From Platanthera guangdongensis (taxonomy: Eukaryota > Streptophyta > Magnoliopsida > Asparagales > Orchidaceae), in NCBI GenBank assembly GCA_039583875.1, contig CM077152.1:20063538-20127537 (forward strand): a stretch of 64,000 nt of DNA, in the 5' to 3' direction. This document shows, piece by piece, positions 23,533 through 34,507 of this stretch. The notes under the pieces are model-generated. The model saw only the letters and a program-made list of their open reading frames with translations, did no database searches and had not been told where the DNA came from. Position 1 is the stretch's first letter. The number at the start of each line of letters is the position of its first letter. The translations under genes were made by a program, and so were the position numbers.

Positions 23533-23754
23533 TTTATGGCAGGTTTCATATTCCAAAGCAAGGAAGGGAGATCTTATAAATTCAAAAAGAGGAGATACAG
23601 TGTAGCAAGCATATAATCTAACCAATACGATGCAAACAAATTAGTTATTTCCAAGTTCCTCCTATTAAAAATGAACTCCTTCAATCAGAATACAAACAAA
23701 GAAAAAAGTGTTCACCAAATAAAAGTTTAAGTGCGAGTACAGAAGAAGGCTCAC
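23533..23754. other. Host intron, start of the intron after RVE exon D
   Basis: Between copia C and the REVEILLE exon. It includes the intron 5' end (GTGAGC read on the minus strand from 23754). No further exon was found here. Confidence 0.6.
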
Positions 23755-23864
23755 CGTCTCAACATCAATAGGATCCATTTGCTTTAGCTTCTGTAAGTGT
23801 CCACTTGTGCTTGGGTCAAAAACAGTGCCAATGAAGCTATAAACTTGAGCAAAGTCTGGTAAAG
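23755..23864 (-). CDS. REVEILLE-type MYB transcription factor, conserved C-terminal exon (exon D)
   Basis: A 110-bp exon. It is preceded on the minus strand by an acceptor ending TATGAAG and followed by the donor GTGAGC. It encodes [17 protein letters not shown] and then [16 protein letters not shown], the conserved block shared by the RVE3/4/5/6/8 (LCL) group of clock-associated MYB-like factors; its role is not catalytic. Phase 1 on entry and phase 0 on exit fit the exon at 61025-61150, whose last base G completes an Ala codon. In the family this block is followed by a VLLLMRNLS-type exon; that exon is not visible in the 23.7 kb to the left. Expected to be a nuclear DNA-binding protein acting on evening-element-like promoters. 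Confidence 0.88.
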
Positions 23865-24087
23865 CTTCATAAGACAATAAAGGTTAAGCTAGCAGATAGG
23901 ACGAGAAATAATTGAAAAATACACACATGTTTGGGAATATAACATACTCGGTTTAAGTTGGTAAGTAGAAAAGAATCTATACAAATCAAGAAATGTTCTA
24001 AAGAAACACCCGGACTTGATGGACCGCTTAACATATTGCAAAACTGGTGTGTTTTCTAAAGTAATTAAAAGTGGATTGCATGACATG

Positions 24088-24214
24088 TGTTACGGAATTG
24101 GGAGAAAAATACTGAGTATCGCATATGGAGGTCTCACCCTTTACTTATATTAAAGTGGAGAACATAACATTAGCGATACATAGTGTGGGACAAATGTAAA
24201 TGCTTCTAATAACA
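24088..24214 (-). repeat. 3' LTR of copia D
   Basis: 127 bp, TGTTATTAG to CGTAACA on the minus strand. Very short for a copia LTR. Confidence 0.92.
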
Positions 24215-24221
24215 CTCCCCC

Positions 24222-27200
24222 TCAAGTTGGATCGTGGGAACTTCCCAGACCCAACTTGTTACATATGTAGTTCATTCTAATCTCCGTAACCCCTTTCGTA
24301 AAAATGTCTGCAACTTGCTCACCGGTCTTCACATGCTTTAGAGAAATAAGGCCTTCTTTATACTTCTCTCTAACAAAGTGGCAGTCGGCCTCTATGTGCT
24401 TCGTGCGTTCATGAAACACGGGATTAGTGGCTATCTGGATTGCAGCTTGATTGTCACACCATAGAGGAGTGGGATCTTGAACTGGATACCCGATTTCACA
24501 GAGAATCTGCCTCACCCACATGATCTCAGCAACAGTGTAGGCCATGGCATGATATTATGCCTCAGCACTAGATCTGACAACTGTGGTTTGTTTCTTGCTC
24601 TTCCAGGAGATGAGATTACCGCCCACGAAGACTGTGAATCCCGTGGTTGACTTTCGAGTTGCTAAGCATCCTGCCCAGTCAGAATCACTGTATGCCTCTA
24701 GATTGGAATGACCTAGACTCTTGTATGCAATTCCCAAACCAGGATCCTTCTTCACATATCTGACAATCCGAAGAACAGAGTCCCACTGAGACATAGTTGG
24801 CGTCGCCATGAACTGACTGACCTTACGTACCGCGCAAGCAATGTCAGGACGAGTCATGGTAAGATAGTTTAACTTTCCAACTATTCGACAGTACTTTTCT
24901 GGTGAATCAAACAGTTTGCTTTCGGCATGAAGACTATGTTCTCCTGGTTCCAGTGGGGAATCCACATGGCCACAGTTAGCCATCCCAAGATCAGATATAA
25001 GATCGAGAGCATATTTGCGTTGGCAAATAAAGAGAGAGTGGTCATCTTGAGTCACCTCAATCCCAAGGAAATACCGCAATGTGCCTCGATCTTTTGTTTG
25101 GAAATTAGAGTGTAAGAATGCTTTGAGATTTGATATTCTGTCTGTGATAACAATATCATCAACATATACCAGTAGCAGAATAGTACCAGCCGAGGAGTTC
25201 TGATAGAAGAGAGAGAGGAGTCTTTAGTACTCTTGGTAAGCCCGAACTGGGTAACAACGGCTCGGAACCGAGCAAACCAAGCCCGAGGGGATTGCTTCAA
25301 TCCATATAGGGAGGCGAGGAGACGACACACCTTGGTACGCTCCCCCTCGGCAACGAACCCAGCTGGTTGCTCCAAATACACTTCTTCATCCAGGAACTCA
25401 TGGAGAAAAACATTCTTGATATCCAACTGGTGTAAAGTCCACTGGTGGAAGGCGGCGAGAGAAAGGAGGATGCGAAGTGAGGACATCTTTGCAATCAGAG
25501 CGAATGTTTCATCATAGTCCACGCCATAAGTCTGAGCATAACCTTTGGCAACCAACCGAGCTTTCAGGCGGTCCAGAGAACCGTCCGCATGCACCTTGAC
25601 AGAGTAGATCCATTTGCATCCAATTGCCTTCTTGCCGAAAGGTCAGGGAACCAGATCCCATGTATGATTCTGTTGGAGAGCATTAAATTCATCATGCATG
25701 GCTGCCACCCATCCCGGATCGGCCTTAGCCTCCGCCACAGTGGAGGATAGACGATAGCGATAAAGAGTCGAGTGCAGCGCAGTATGAGAAGCAGACAAGC
25801 CCTGGTACGAGCTAACATAGAGTGGTTGTTCCCGACACACCCGAACTCCTTTTCGGAGTGCAATAGGAACCTCTAGGATTGCTGGCGTAACCGGAGGGGG
25901 AACAGGAGCAGGGTCTTCCGGAGGAAAGTCGGCGTATCATCGGTAACCGAGGTAGGCTGAGGTGGTGGCACCACTGTACTATCAGAAGAGCGACGAGAGT
26001 AAACTTACCCCCATAGAGGGGAGAACAGATCAGTCTGTGAAAGGATAGCAGTGTCAAGCCTAGGGACCAAGAGAGTATCAAGAGAGTGATCAGGATGGGA
26101 GGATACAGGAAAGAGATATGAGTCGGTATCCCGGAAGACGACATCAGCGGAAATAATGTATCGGCGGAGATCAGGAGAGTAACACCGATATCCTTTGGTG
26201 GTCCGAGAGTAGCCGAGAAAGATGCATTTCTGGGCGAGAGAATCAAGCTTGGAGACAGAGGGACGAGCGTCCCGAACGTAGTAAACACACCCAAAGACCT
26301 TCAAGGGAAGGGGGTGACCATGATGGTCAGGATAAAGAGTGTGCTAGGGTGTCTCACCCTGAAGGATGTGAGTGGGAAGATGATTAATGAGATGGGCAGT
26401 CGTGAGAATGGCATCACCCCAGAAGTGGTTGGGTACGTGTCGGTGGTGAAGGATTGCCCGAGTGACCTCAAGAAGATGCTGATTCTTGTGTTCAACAACA
26501 CCATTCTGTTGAGGGGTAGCCGGGCAAATAGTTTGGTGGATGATGCCTTTGTCAGAAAGAAAAAGAGACATGGACCGAGACAGGTATTCCCGACCATTAT
26601 CAGTACAGAGACACTTAATACGAACAGAAAATTGAGAAAATATTTCATTCCATAAATGCTGAAAAATAGAAGGTAGCTCAAAACGATTTTTCATTAGATA
26701 TACTCAAGTTGTTCGAGAAAAATCATCAATGAAAGTGACAATACTTGTGCCCAAACAATGTAGGAACAGGGCACGGTCCCCAAATATCTGAATGAAGTAA
26801 ATCAAAAGGTGCAGAAGCACGAACATCAAGACGAGGACTGTAGCTAACTCTGTGAAGTTTAGCAAACAAACAAGACTCACAATTGAGATGAGAAACTTTC
26901 CCGAGCTCAGGATACAGACAACGCATGACCTGCATAGACGGATGACCATGACGATAATGAAGATCCAGGAATTCGGTGGAGGCCGCGGAGCAAGCAAAGT
27001 GGGATACTTCCTCCAGGACATAGACACCACCACGTAGTTTCCCTCTACCAATAATACAACTCGTCGACTGTTCCTGAAAAATGCAACCAAACGAGGTGAA
27101 TATAGCAATACACTTTAAATCAGCTGTAAGTTTACTAATAAACAAAAGATTGTAGGCAGATTGACGGACAAGCGCCACTGAGGAGAGTGGCATATCAGGT

Positions 27201-27350
27201 GTCACATTGCAGCTACCAAACCCAACGATAGGGACAATTGAGACATCTGCAACAGTAATCGAGGCTCCACGATGAGGTCTGTATGTGTGTAAGATACCTG
27301 AGAAACTAGTCAGGTGATCAGAGGCGCCAGAATCAACAAGCCACTGGATC
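24222..27350 (-). pseudogene. Copia D protease-integrase-RT-RNase H, few lesions
   Basis: The protease keeps WLVDSGASDHLT at about 27345-27310. The integrase zinc region is at 27010-26850 and the core at 26694-26344 (CLCTDNGREYLSRS, CPATPQQNGVVEHKNQ). RT is at 25594-25060 (HQLDIKNVFLHEFL, GLKQSPRAWFARF), with a frameshift just before the YVDD box, which is readable in the next frame. RNase H follows to 24222 ([29 protein letters not shown]). A GAA-to-TAA change near 24552 interrupts it. These are few lesions compared with the other copia copies. Confidence 0.85.
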
Positions 27351-27382
27351 GGCCGTTGTGAGGTACAAGCGGGCTGAATGGT

Positions 27383-28386
27383 TTAAGCCACAACCGCACT
27401 AGGAGGCGGTGAGTCAACGTGTAGAGCTTGCAGGTGTCGATACTCATCTTCGGATATGTCAACAGTCCGCGATCCCAGAGGTAGAGCAGTAGAGTCAGCC
27501 AAGTGCGCCGACCGAGGTGGAGGAGGTTTGGAGGCCCATTCTGGCCGTCCATGAATCAGCCAATTTGTATGTCCCCGACGCCCGCAATGGGCACAATGTC
27601 GCGTGTCCGAGTCACGACCACGGCCAGAGCGCCCCCCCCCCCCCCCCCCCCCCCAACCTCCTCCTCGTGAGGCAAGAGCCATTGACTCGCCAGAGGACGT
27701 ACGTAGAGCAGACGACGAGGTACCGATAGAACCAGCCTTAGTAAGCTGATGGTACACACTAGCGGTCTGAAGAGTAGTAGGACTTGCGAGCATTTCAGTC
27801 TTCGTGGTGGAGAAGTGAGGATCTAATCCATTCAATAGCCATAGGAGCACAAGGTGTTCACGTTGAGTCTGATGCCCTTCCCTAGTAGAGGGAATCTCCC
27901 AAAGATCCAAGATCTCATCGGCGAGAACTTTCCACTCGGCAAAGTACTCGGTAACAGGACGCACGCCTTGGCGTAGTTCAGCGATCTTGGGGAAGAGAGC
28001 AAACCAAGACGAGAGAGGTTGTTGGCCTGAGAGAACATCATGTGAAGAGTGTCCCATAGTTCTTTGGTGTTGTCGCAGTTCTTGCACATTTGCTGGAGGG
28101 AGGGATCCATAGAACTCAGGAGAAGAGCAAAGATGCGACAATCATCACTATACCAGTCGTCATGTTCAGAACTCCCTACTGCATGGGTTGGGAGACGAGT
28201 AAGATGATGTGTACGGCGGATGCCTGCAAGAGACATAGTAACCCCCTTCTTCCATAACTGAAAATTGGAGTAGGTAAGGATCGTAGTCGCAATCCTCGCG
28301 TTTGGAGGAAAGGAGTTAAGGGAATCCCCGGAGGGAACCGGCGGTAGGTCGGCACTTGTTGCAGAGGAACCCATAGCGAAGAGCAA
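27383..28386 (-). pseudogene. Copia D gag, one frameshift
   Basis: Gag begins near 28386 or at the internal Met at 28374 (MGSSATSADLPPVP), with the copia N-terminal block (TYSNFQLWKKGVTMSLAGI). A frame change near 28050 leads into the second frame (VRPVTEYFAEWKVLADEI, HLVLLWLLNGLDPHF). A Gly-rich stretch encoded by the 23-base C run at 27632-27654 precedes a knuckle (CAHCGRRGHT) whose final Cys position is changed. The homopolymer makes this spot prone to slippage or sequencing error. Confidence 0.78.
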
Positions 28387-28804
28387 ACGGGCAGGAGTCG
28401 AAGCCTAAGCGGGAAGACGTTAGTAGAGCAGCGGGAACACCATGAATGTCGCAGGAGGTGGGGCTGGCAGACGCTACGGGAGGCTGTCACAACAGGAGAA
28501 GCCGCAGGAGGCGGCGCTGGTAGGAGGGAAGCGGTGCTGGCAGTAGAAGCCGCAGGGGGCGGTGCTGGCAGAAGCTACGGGAGGCAGCGGTGTCGGTAGG
28601 TAGCGTCGTCGCATCTAGGGTAGACGGCCGACATCACCTCGCCGGAGGCATGCCGCCGTCGTTACCGGGAGGTGAGCAGGGGAGCGGCGTGCGACGGCTC
28701 TCGAAGGCGAGCGGGAGCGGCGAAGGCGAGCGGGAACGGCGTGCGAAGGCGAGCGGGATGCGGGATCGAGCAAAAAAAAAACTAATTTCTCCCCTCTGAT
28801 ACCA

Positions 28805-28931
28805 TGTTACGGAATTGGGAGAAAAATACTGAGTACCTCATATGGAGGTCTCACCCTTTATTGATATTAAAGTGGAGAACATAACATTAGCGATACATAG
28901 TGTGGGACAAATGTAAATGCTTCTAATAACA
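28805..28931 (-). repeat. 5' LTR of copia D
   Basis: 127 bp, same length as its partner at 24088-24214 and about 97% alike by eye. Confidence 0.92.
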
Positions 28932-28936
28932 ACATG

Positions 28937-29183
28937 TATAAAAGAAAATACCCGACTCTCTAATAAATTTAACCAATGGTGCTTGTGTATCATAGAAAAC
29001 CAAAAAGGTCCCAAGGTTTAAGTTTCTACTAATGGTTTAAGTTATGGACATTTTGACATTAACTTTGTTGCGCTTGTTTATTATGTTGTTGAGAAGCAGA
29101 TATTTTGAATTGGTTGTCTTTGTTCAATATGGACTTGATTATGTTGCATGTCATTCTATCACTTTAAAAAATGTGCATATGCA
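28937..29183. other. Host intron sequence without recognisable features
   Basis: AT-rich sequence between copia D and the GC-rich minisatellite. Nothing recognised. Confidence 0.4.
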
Positions 29184-29430
29184 CATTATATATACGAGCA
29201 TCTTCGCACGGGCTACGCCCGTGCTCGATGCTCTCGGGCGGCCTTCGGCCGCATCCAGGCGGGCTTCGGCCGCTTCCGCATGGGCTTCGGCCGTGCTCGA
29301 TACCTCGTTGCGGGCTGCGCCCGCATCAAAGCGGGATGCGCCCGCATCAAAGCGGGATGCGCCCGCATCAAAGCGGGATGCGCCCGCATCAAAGCGGGAT
29401 GCACCCACATCAAGACGGGCAGTGTCCATA
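29184..29430. repeat. GC-rich palindromic block with 21-bp minisatellite
   Basis: Starts with short palindromes of the type 'gcacgggctacgcccgtgc' and 'cgggcggccttcggccgc'. It then has a 21-bp tandem unit 'gcgggatgcgcccgcatcaaa' repeated about five times (29330-29420). Flanks are very AT-rich (ATATATA on both sides). Open frames across it in all phases are a by-product of the repeat. CACGGG-rich ends occur in some plant Helitrons, but no Helitron termini were confirmed. Confidence 0.7.
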
Positions 29431-29529
29431 ATATATACATATGAATACTTAAAATGACCGCAAAAAAATATAAATCAATATACATTTTAATTTTATATAA
29501 AAAAATTACGTTTTGTCGTAAAAACATTA

Positions 29530-29860
29530 ATTTCACGGAATCTCTCCCTTTTTTTCTCTCCCTTCTCATCTCTCTCCCTCTCTCTCTCCCTCTCTCTCAG
29601 CCCCCTTTCTCCTCTCCCTTCCGCCAACTCTCTCCCTTTCTCTCTCCCTCTCTCTCCTCCCCTCTCTCTCTCTTTCTCTCTCTCCCTCCTCTCTCTCTCT
29701 CCCAACTCTGTCCCCCCATCTCATGATCTCTCTCATGATCCAATGGCTCTTGTTTAATCTATGGTGCGCCTCCAAATATCTATATTGTTTTATATAATAA
29801 GATATATATATATGTACACACACACACATATACATACATACGCGCGCGTGCACACACAAA
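29530..29860. repeat. CT-rich tract and TA-rich tail, second copy of the left-edge module
   Basis: About 190 bp of CTCTCTCC text, then 'tggtgcgcctccaaatatct' and a TA/CA-rich tail. It corresponds in order and in part in wording to positions 1-205. Confidence 0.5.
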
Positions 29861-30136
29861 TGCATAAAATTATGACGAACATGTCAAGGGAATGTGTAGT
29901 GGGCCAGTGGCTGGTAACCACACCCGTACAGTGCTTCATCGATTATGAGGTCCTATAAATTTTGAGCAGAACTTCTGAACTGAAAAAAATAGTTTATGTA
30001 CACTGGCAAACTGAGTGACCAGTTCTCTTTAATTAAGGATGACAGTGGACACTCCCCAGTTCTTAAGGACCGAACAGGTTGGATACAAGATAAAATAGAA
30101 AATGTGGGCCTAGGTGTAACCCTAAGAAGAACATGT

Positions 30137-31119
30137 TGTTGGGATATAACGCGGAAACTATCCTCTAGGCATAACCAAATAAATACAGAGATACACGAAC
30201 GCATAAATTTGAACAAACCACTGCATACAAAATTAATGTAACTGCAATAAAATACATAAAGAAGTGTACCGACGTCCGTCACAGAAAACACCGCGGAGAG
30301 CCGGACTCGCTCGATCCGCGGGAGAGAGAATTATCTGAACTGCAATCCGCTAGCACAACGGACGCACAAGGTTCGCCGAGAACCTTCGCCGTCTGATAAC
30401 GACCAAACCACCTGCTACCATCGGAGAAGCTCCGTCGAGGCCAACTGCACCCGCGCACGCTATTGACACCAAGCCGCACCACTGGAGAAAAACACCATCA
30501 AAGTCACTGCACTCCCGCATGCCTTCGCCGCCACGCCCGCACCGCCTGAGAGAAACTCTGTCAAGGCCACTGCACCACCGCAAGCCTTCGCCGTCATGCC
30601 CGCACCGCCATCATCTCCTCGCTTCGCCTCCATCGCACGGTGTTGCACCCACAACAACCACCGGCGGCATCCTACAGGGGTCTCCCACCCCTCGCGGCAC
30701 CAAGAGCAAGACGACGGAGGCGGCGACGGCGGCTCCGCCCTCCAACGCTAGCAAAGTCGGCTTCCTTTTACGCCAAAAGAAACCCAGGCGGCTGTTTCAC
30801 CTCTAAATGATTCAGGGGCTTCATTCACCTCTCTACTGTGAACTATATATATAGATATAGATATAGATATATATTCATATATATTGATGGCTGATGTAGT
30901 TTTTCCCCTCCACGTGAGGACCTCCTATATATATATCTATATATAAAATTTTGATTTTCCATAAAGTTCAAGAGAGGGCTCTCTCTCCCCTAAAATAAAA
31001 CCATTAAATGATGGAGATTTATATTTGTGACTCACTAATTCTCATGTCATCCATGGTGTTTCCCCAAAAAGGAAATACTGGATCTGTTTTGGATCCGAAT
31101 CCGAACCAAAAACATAACA
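30137..31119 (-). repeat. 3' LTR of the LARD-like element
   Basis: 983 bp. GC-rich in its first half; a TATA-rich stretch (30842-30890 and 30925-30945) lies near the other end and could serve as promoter on the minus strand. It is longer than its partner mainly because of extra 'gatata' repeats and a GCGACGGCG insertion. Confidence 0.88.
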
Positions 31120-32294
31120 ATCACCACCTTTGTTCGGGATTCGGAGCCACCATCTGCACGAAACATCCACTTCACACAGCAACAACTGCACCGAGCAACA
31201 ATGCACGTAGCACCGCCTCAGCCCGAGGCATCAGCCGACCTGCTCCAGTCGAATCATCTCTGCTCGGGCTCAACCCGTGAACATCGTCGCAACCAGATCG
31301 TAGAAACTGACTCCCATAACCGGAGTCCCAGAAGGACGATCCTCTGTACCACCACGACTATCCACCATGTTGGCCGCAGAAATCATGAGCATACCACCAC
31401 ACGTCATGGTCCCCATCAGTCGGTACAAACTACCGCGCTACACAGCTCTCCTGAGCATTGTATGTCCTCACTCCACCATAAGAACTCCACCTCGGGCAAC
31501 CCAACTGTCGCCACCTGAATCAAAACCGCTCAAAACATCTAGCTGTCAGAGTCGCACCGACTCTTAGTGATGGTGAGGACCTCATCACTCTGCACCATAA
31601 CCCAGCTGTCACCCTGTCCACACCCGAGCCTCGAGGCCTTTTTGCACGCTGCGAACTCGCACTCCTGTGTGACTGCAATGTCTGCAATGGTAAAAATATC
31701 ATACCCTCCTTTGGCCCAGATCGAGACCGTGCTTCACTCAATCCCTTGACAAACTGCCTCTCCTTACCCATTTGCTGCTGCCAAGATGTGACCGCCCTCA
31801 GGAGTAGGGCTCACTAACATCTGTCTGGATAGCACTGCAATCATGACCTCCACTAGCTCCATCGTATCCTTCTCATACAAGAGCATCGTCACTAAGGCCG
31901 GGTAAAAAAAGTGAGCGAGGTAAGAGTGAAACGGGTTTTCACGTCTCCCTCCGTCTCTGCAACAACTGCTTCTAACTGACATAGAAACCGTCTGAACACA
32001 CATCGTGTTCCCACAGATAATCTTCTCTCTGTAACATATCCACGGTTATCATGACTTTCTCATGCAGTACCACCTGTCATAGGTCAAATCCGCCACAGTC
32101 ACACTTCTTCAAAAACACTGTTCAGATTCACGTTCTTCCCTGTCATGGTTGTCCTAGGGCACGACTAGGAGACCTGATTAATTCAAAGGTCGGATTTGAA
32201 AAGATGGGGAGCGGACTTAGTCGTCACCCACCGCAGTTAAATCGTTACTCGAATGTCCAATCAGTCGCCTACAGAACCTGCCTCTGATACCACT
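31120..32294 (-). other. Interior of the LARD-like element, no recognisable protein
   Basis: Only short open frames on both strands, none with RT, integrase, protease or Gag motifs. On the minus strand the region runs from the primer site near 32294 to the purine-rich 'aaaggtggtgat' next to the 3' LTR. Confidence 0.6.
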
Positions 32295-33249
32295 TGTTGG
32301 GATATAACGCGGAAACTATCCCCTAGGCATAACCAAATAAATACAGAGATACACAAACGCATAAATTTGAACAAACCACTGCATACAAAGTTAATGTAAC
32401 TGCAATAAAATACATAAAGAAGTGTACCGACGTCCGTTACAGAAAACACCGCGGAGAGCCAGACTCGCTCGATCCGCGGGAGAGAGAATTATCTGGACTG
32501 CAATCCGCTAGCACAGCTGACGTACAAGGTTCGCCGAGAACCTTCGCCGTCTGATAACGATCAAACCACCTGCCACCATCGGAGAAGCTCCGTCGAGACC
32601 AACTGCACCAGCGCACGCCATCGACACCAAGCCGCACCACCGGAGAAAAACACCATCAAGGCCACTGCACTCTCGCATGCCTTCGCCGCCATGCCCGCAC
32701 CACCGGAGAGAAACTCTGTCAAGGTCACTGCACCACCGCAAGCCTTCGCCGTCATGCCCGCACCGCCATCATCTCGTCGCTTCGCCTCCATCGCACGGTG
32801 TTGCACCCACGACAACCACCGGCGGAATCCTACAGGGGTCTCCCACCCCTCACGGCACCAAGAGCAAGACGACGGCGGCTCCGCCCTCCAACGCTAGCAA
32901 AGTCGGCTTCCTCTTACGCCAAAAGAAACCCAGGCGGCTGCTTCACCTCTAAATGATTCAGGGGCTTCATTCACCTCTCCATGGTGAACTATATATATAT
33001 ATTCATATATATTGATGGCTAATGTAATTTTTCCCCTCCACGTGAGGATCTCCTATATATATATCTATATATAAAATTTTGATTTTCCATATTAAGTTCA
33101 AGAGAGAGTTCCCTCTCTCCTAAAATAAAACCATTAAATGGTGGAGATTTCTATTTGTGACTCACTAATTCTCATGTCATCCATGGTGTTTCCCCAAAAA
33201 GGAAATACTGGATCTGTTTTGAATCCGAATCCGAACCAAAAACATAACA
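32295..33249 (-). repeat. 5' LTR of the LARD-like element
   Basis: 955 bp and closely alike to 30137-31119, suggesting a recent insertion. Confidence 0.88.
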
Positions 33250-33254
33250 CATGC

Positions 33255-33806
33255 AAGAACTAAAACAATAACAAAATACAAGGCAAGAAAGTTATTGCAT
33301 TAAGCTCAAAAGACAATCCCCTTCAGCACCCCATTTTTATACTTGATTATTACAAATTCAATAACATTCTATAACATTCTGTAACATTGTATAGCAATAA
33401 AAAGTCATATAGCATTCCACGAGTTTCCACAATATTCTATAACGTTCCACAAAGTTTCATAAAATTCCTTGTGATACAAAAAATTCTAAAGGTTCCATGA
33501 GATTTCATAATGTTTCAAAAAATCCAACAAGATTTCACGAAATTTCACATCGTTCCAAAACATTTCACATGATTCTATGAGGTTCTATAGTATTCCAAAA
33601 CATTCTACAAGGCTCCAAGTGATTCCATAGTATTCAAGAAAATTCCATTAGGTTCCATGAAATTCCTTGATGTATTATAACCGTTCATAATCTGACTGAG
33701 TTGAGAAACCCATGGAATGTATATGACACTGTCAGTAGCAGGGAATACAACTGCAATGACACGTCCTTGAGAATTGTAAGAAGAAGGTAACGTTTGACCA
33801 AATAAC
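33255..33806. repeat. Intron sequence with an irregular short repeat
   Basis: From about 33355 to 33670 the sequence is a run of imperfect units of roughly 12-15 bp built on 'attccataa', 'gtttca' and 'gttccatgag', without exact periodicity. No gene is seen on either strand. Confidence 0.6.
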
Positions 33807-33809
33807 TTA

Positions 33810-34001
33810 GGCTCCGTTTAGAAAGGACCACGCGGTGGTGGCGGTCGTAAACGAATGAGTTAAACCATCATTCGTTAAGGATTATCTAACAAACATCATC
33901 TCCTTGAACATAAAAGTGGATGAAGTTCCTTAGGCGGATCGTTAACAAATGACAATTTAACCCCCGTGTTCATGACCACCACCACCATGCCAAACGGAGT
34001 C
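33810..34001. mobile_element. PIF/Harbinger-type MITE 2
   Basis: 192 bp with inverted ends GGCTCCGTTTAG and CCAAACGGAGTC. It is flanked by TTA at 33807-33809 and 34002-34004. Subterminal 'ccaccacc' and 'ggtggtgg' words pair with each other. Confidence 0.78.
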
Positions 34002-34004
34002 TTA

Positions 34005-34197
34005 GGTTGCGTATGGCGCGGCTTATCACGGCTTATTTGCTCTGGTGAGGCTGGACAAAAATGTCATTGTCATACCAAAATCTTATGCCTCAAACTAGTT
34101 TCTTTTTTGTAACATTTGTGATACCAAACATATATTCTATGAAAATGACGTTTTTGTCCAACCTCACCGGAGCAAATAAGCGGTGTCAAACGCAGCC
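34005..34197. mobile_element. PIF/Harbinger-type MITE 3, adjoining MITE 2
   Basis: 193 bp with inverted ends GGTTGCGTATGGCGCGGC and the right-end counterpart GGCTGCGTTTGACACCGC (minus strand). A long inner pairing follows ('tttgctctggtgaggctgga' against 'ccaacctcaccggagcaaa'). It is flanked by TTA at 34002-34004 and 34198-34200, so it shares one TTA with MITE 2. Confidence 0.78.
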
Positions 34198-34200
34198 TTA

Positions 34201-34502
34201 ATCTATTGATGTCTTAGAATGGATTTGATCGGCCTTGTAAGAGTAAACGGCCAGCATCCGAAATTTTGAAGGAATTTTTTTTTATAATATGTCAACGAAG
34301 GTACGAGTAGCTCGGGTGGCTCGTCCAACATATAATGCATATGAGGATTTTCGGAAAATCCTTAGAGGAAGAAGGCAAGTTCACGAGTAGTGTTCATGAA
34401 TCTAGGGTGCAAAAATGCATGAAGATGTGGATCCAACAAATGAGGTGATTTTCAGTCACAAGAGGCGAAGCCGGTGCGTTGTTCCCCAATAGGTCACATA
34501 TG
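34201..34502. other. Host intron sequence without recognisable features
   Basis: Sequence between MITE 3 and the AATAA target duplication of the Tat element. No gene or repeat was recognised. Confidence 0.4.
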
Positions 34503-34507
34503 AATAA

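Larger units (their letters stand above)
24088..28931 (-). mobile_element. Copia D: Ty1/copia element, relatively well preserved
   Basis: A 4,844-bp element flanked by ACATG (24083-24087 and 28932-28936). The LTRs are only 127 bp (24088-24214 and 28805-28931) and differ at about four sites, suggesting a fairly recent insertion. On the minus strand the 5' LTR ends CGTAACA, followed directly by TGGTATCAGAGG. A purine tract (TTGAGGGGGAG) precedes the 3' LTR. Gag to RNase H is present with only a few disabling changes. Confidence 0.95.
30137..33249 (-). mobile_element. LTR element without recognisable gag or pol (LARD-like)
   Basis: A 3,113-bp element. LTRs of 983 bp (30137-31119) and 955 bp (32295-33249) begin TGTTGGGATATAACGCGG and end AACATAACA on the plus strand. 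The flanks CATGT (30132-30136) and CATGC (33250-33254) look like a target duplication with one mismatch. On the minus strand the 5' LTR (32295-33249) is followed by AGTGGTATCAGAGGCAGG, an initiator-Met primer site. The 1,175-bp interior has no recognisable gag or pol, so movement would need a partner element. Confidence 0.9.

Noticed and set aside
29151..29569. Several overlapping open frames at 29.2-29.5 kb
   Set aside because: They are open in several phases only because the 21-bp repeat lacks stops; codon pattern is that of the repeat.
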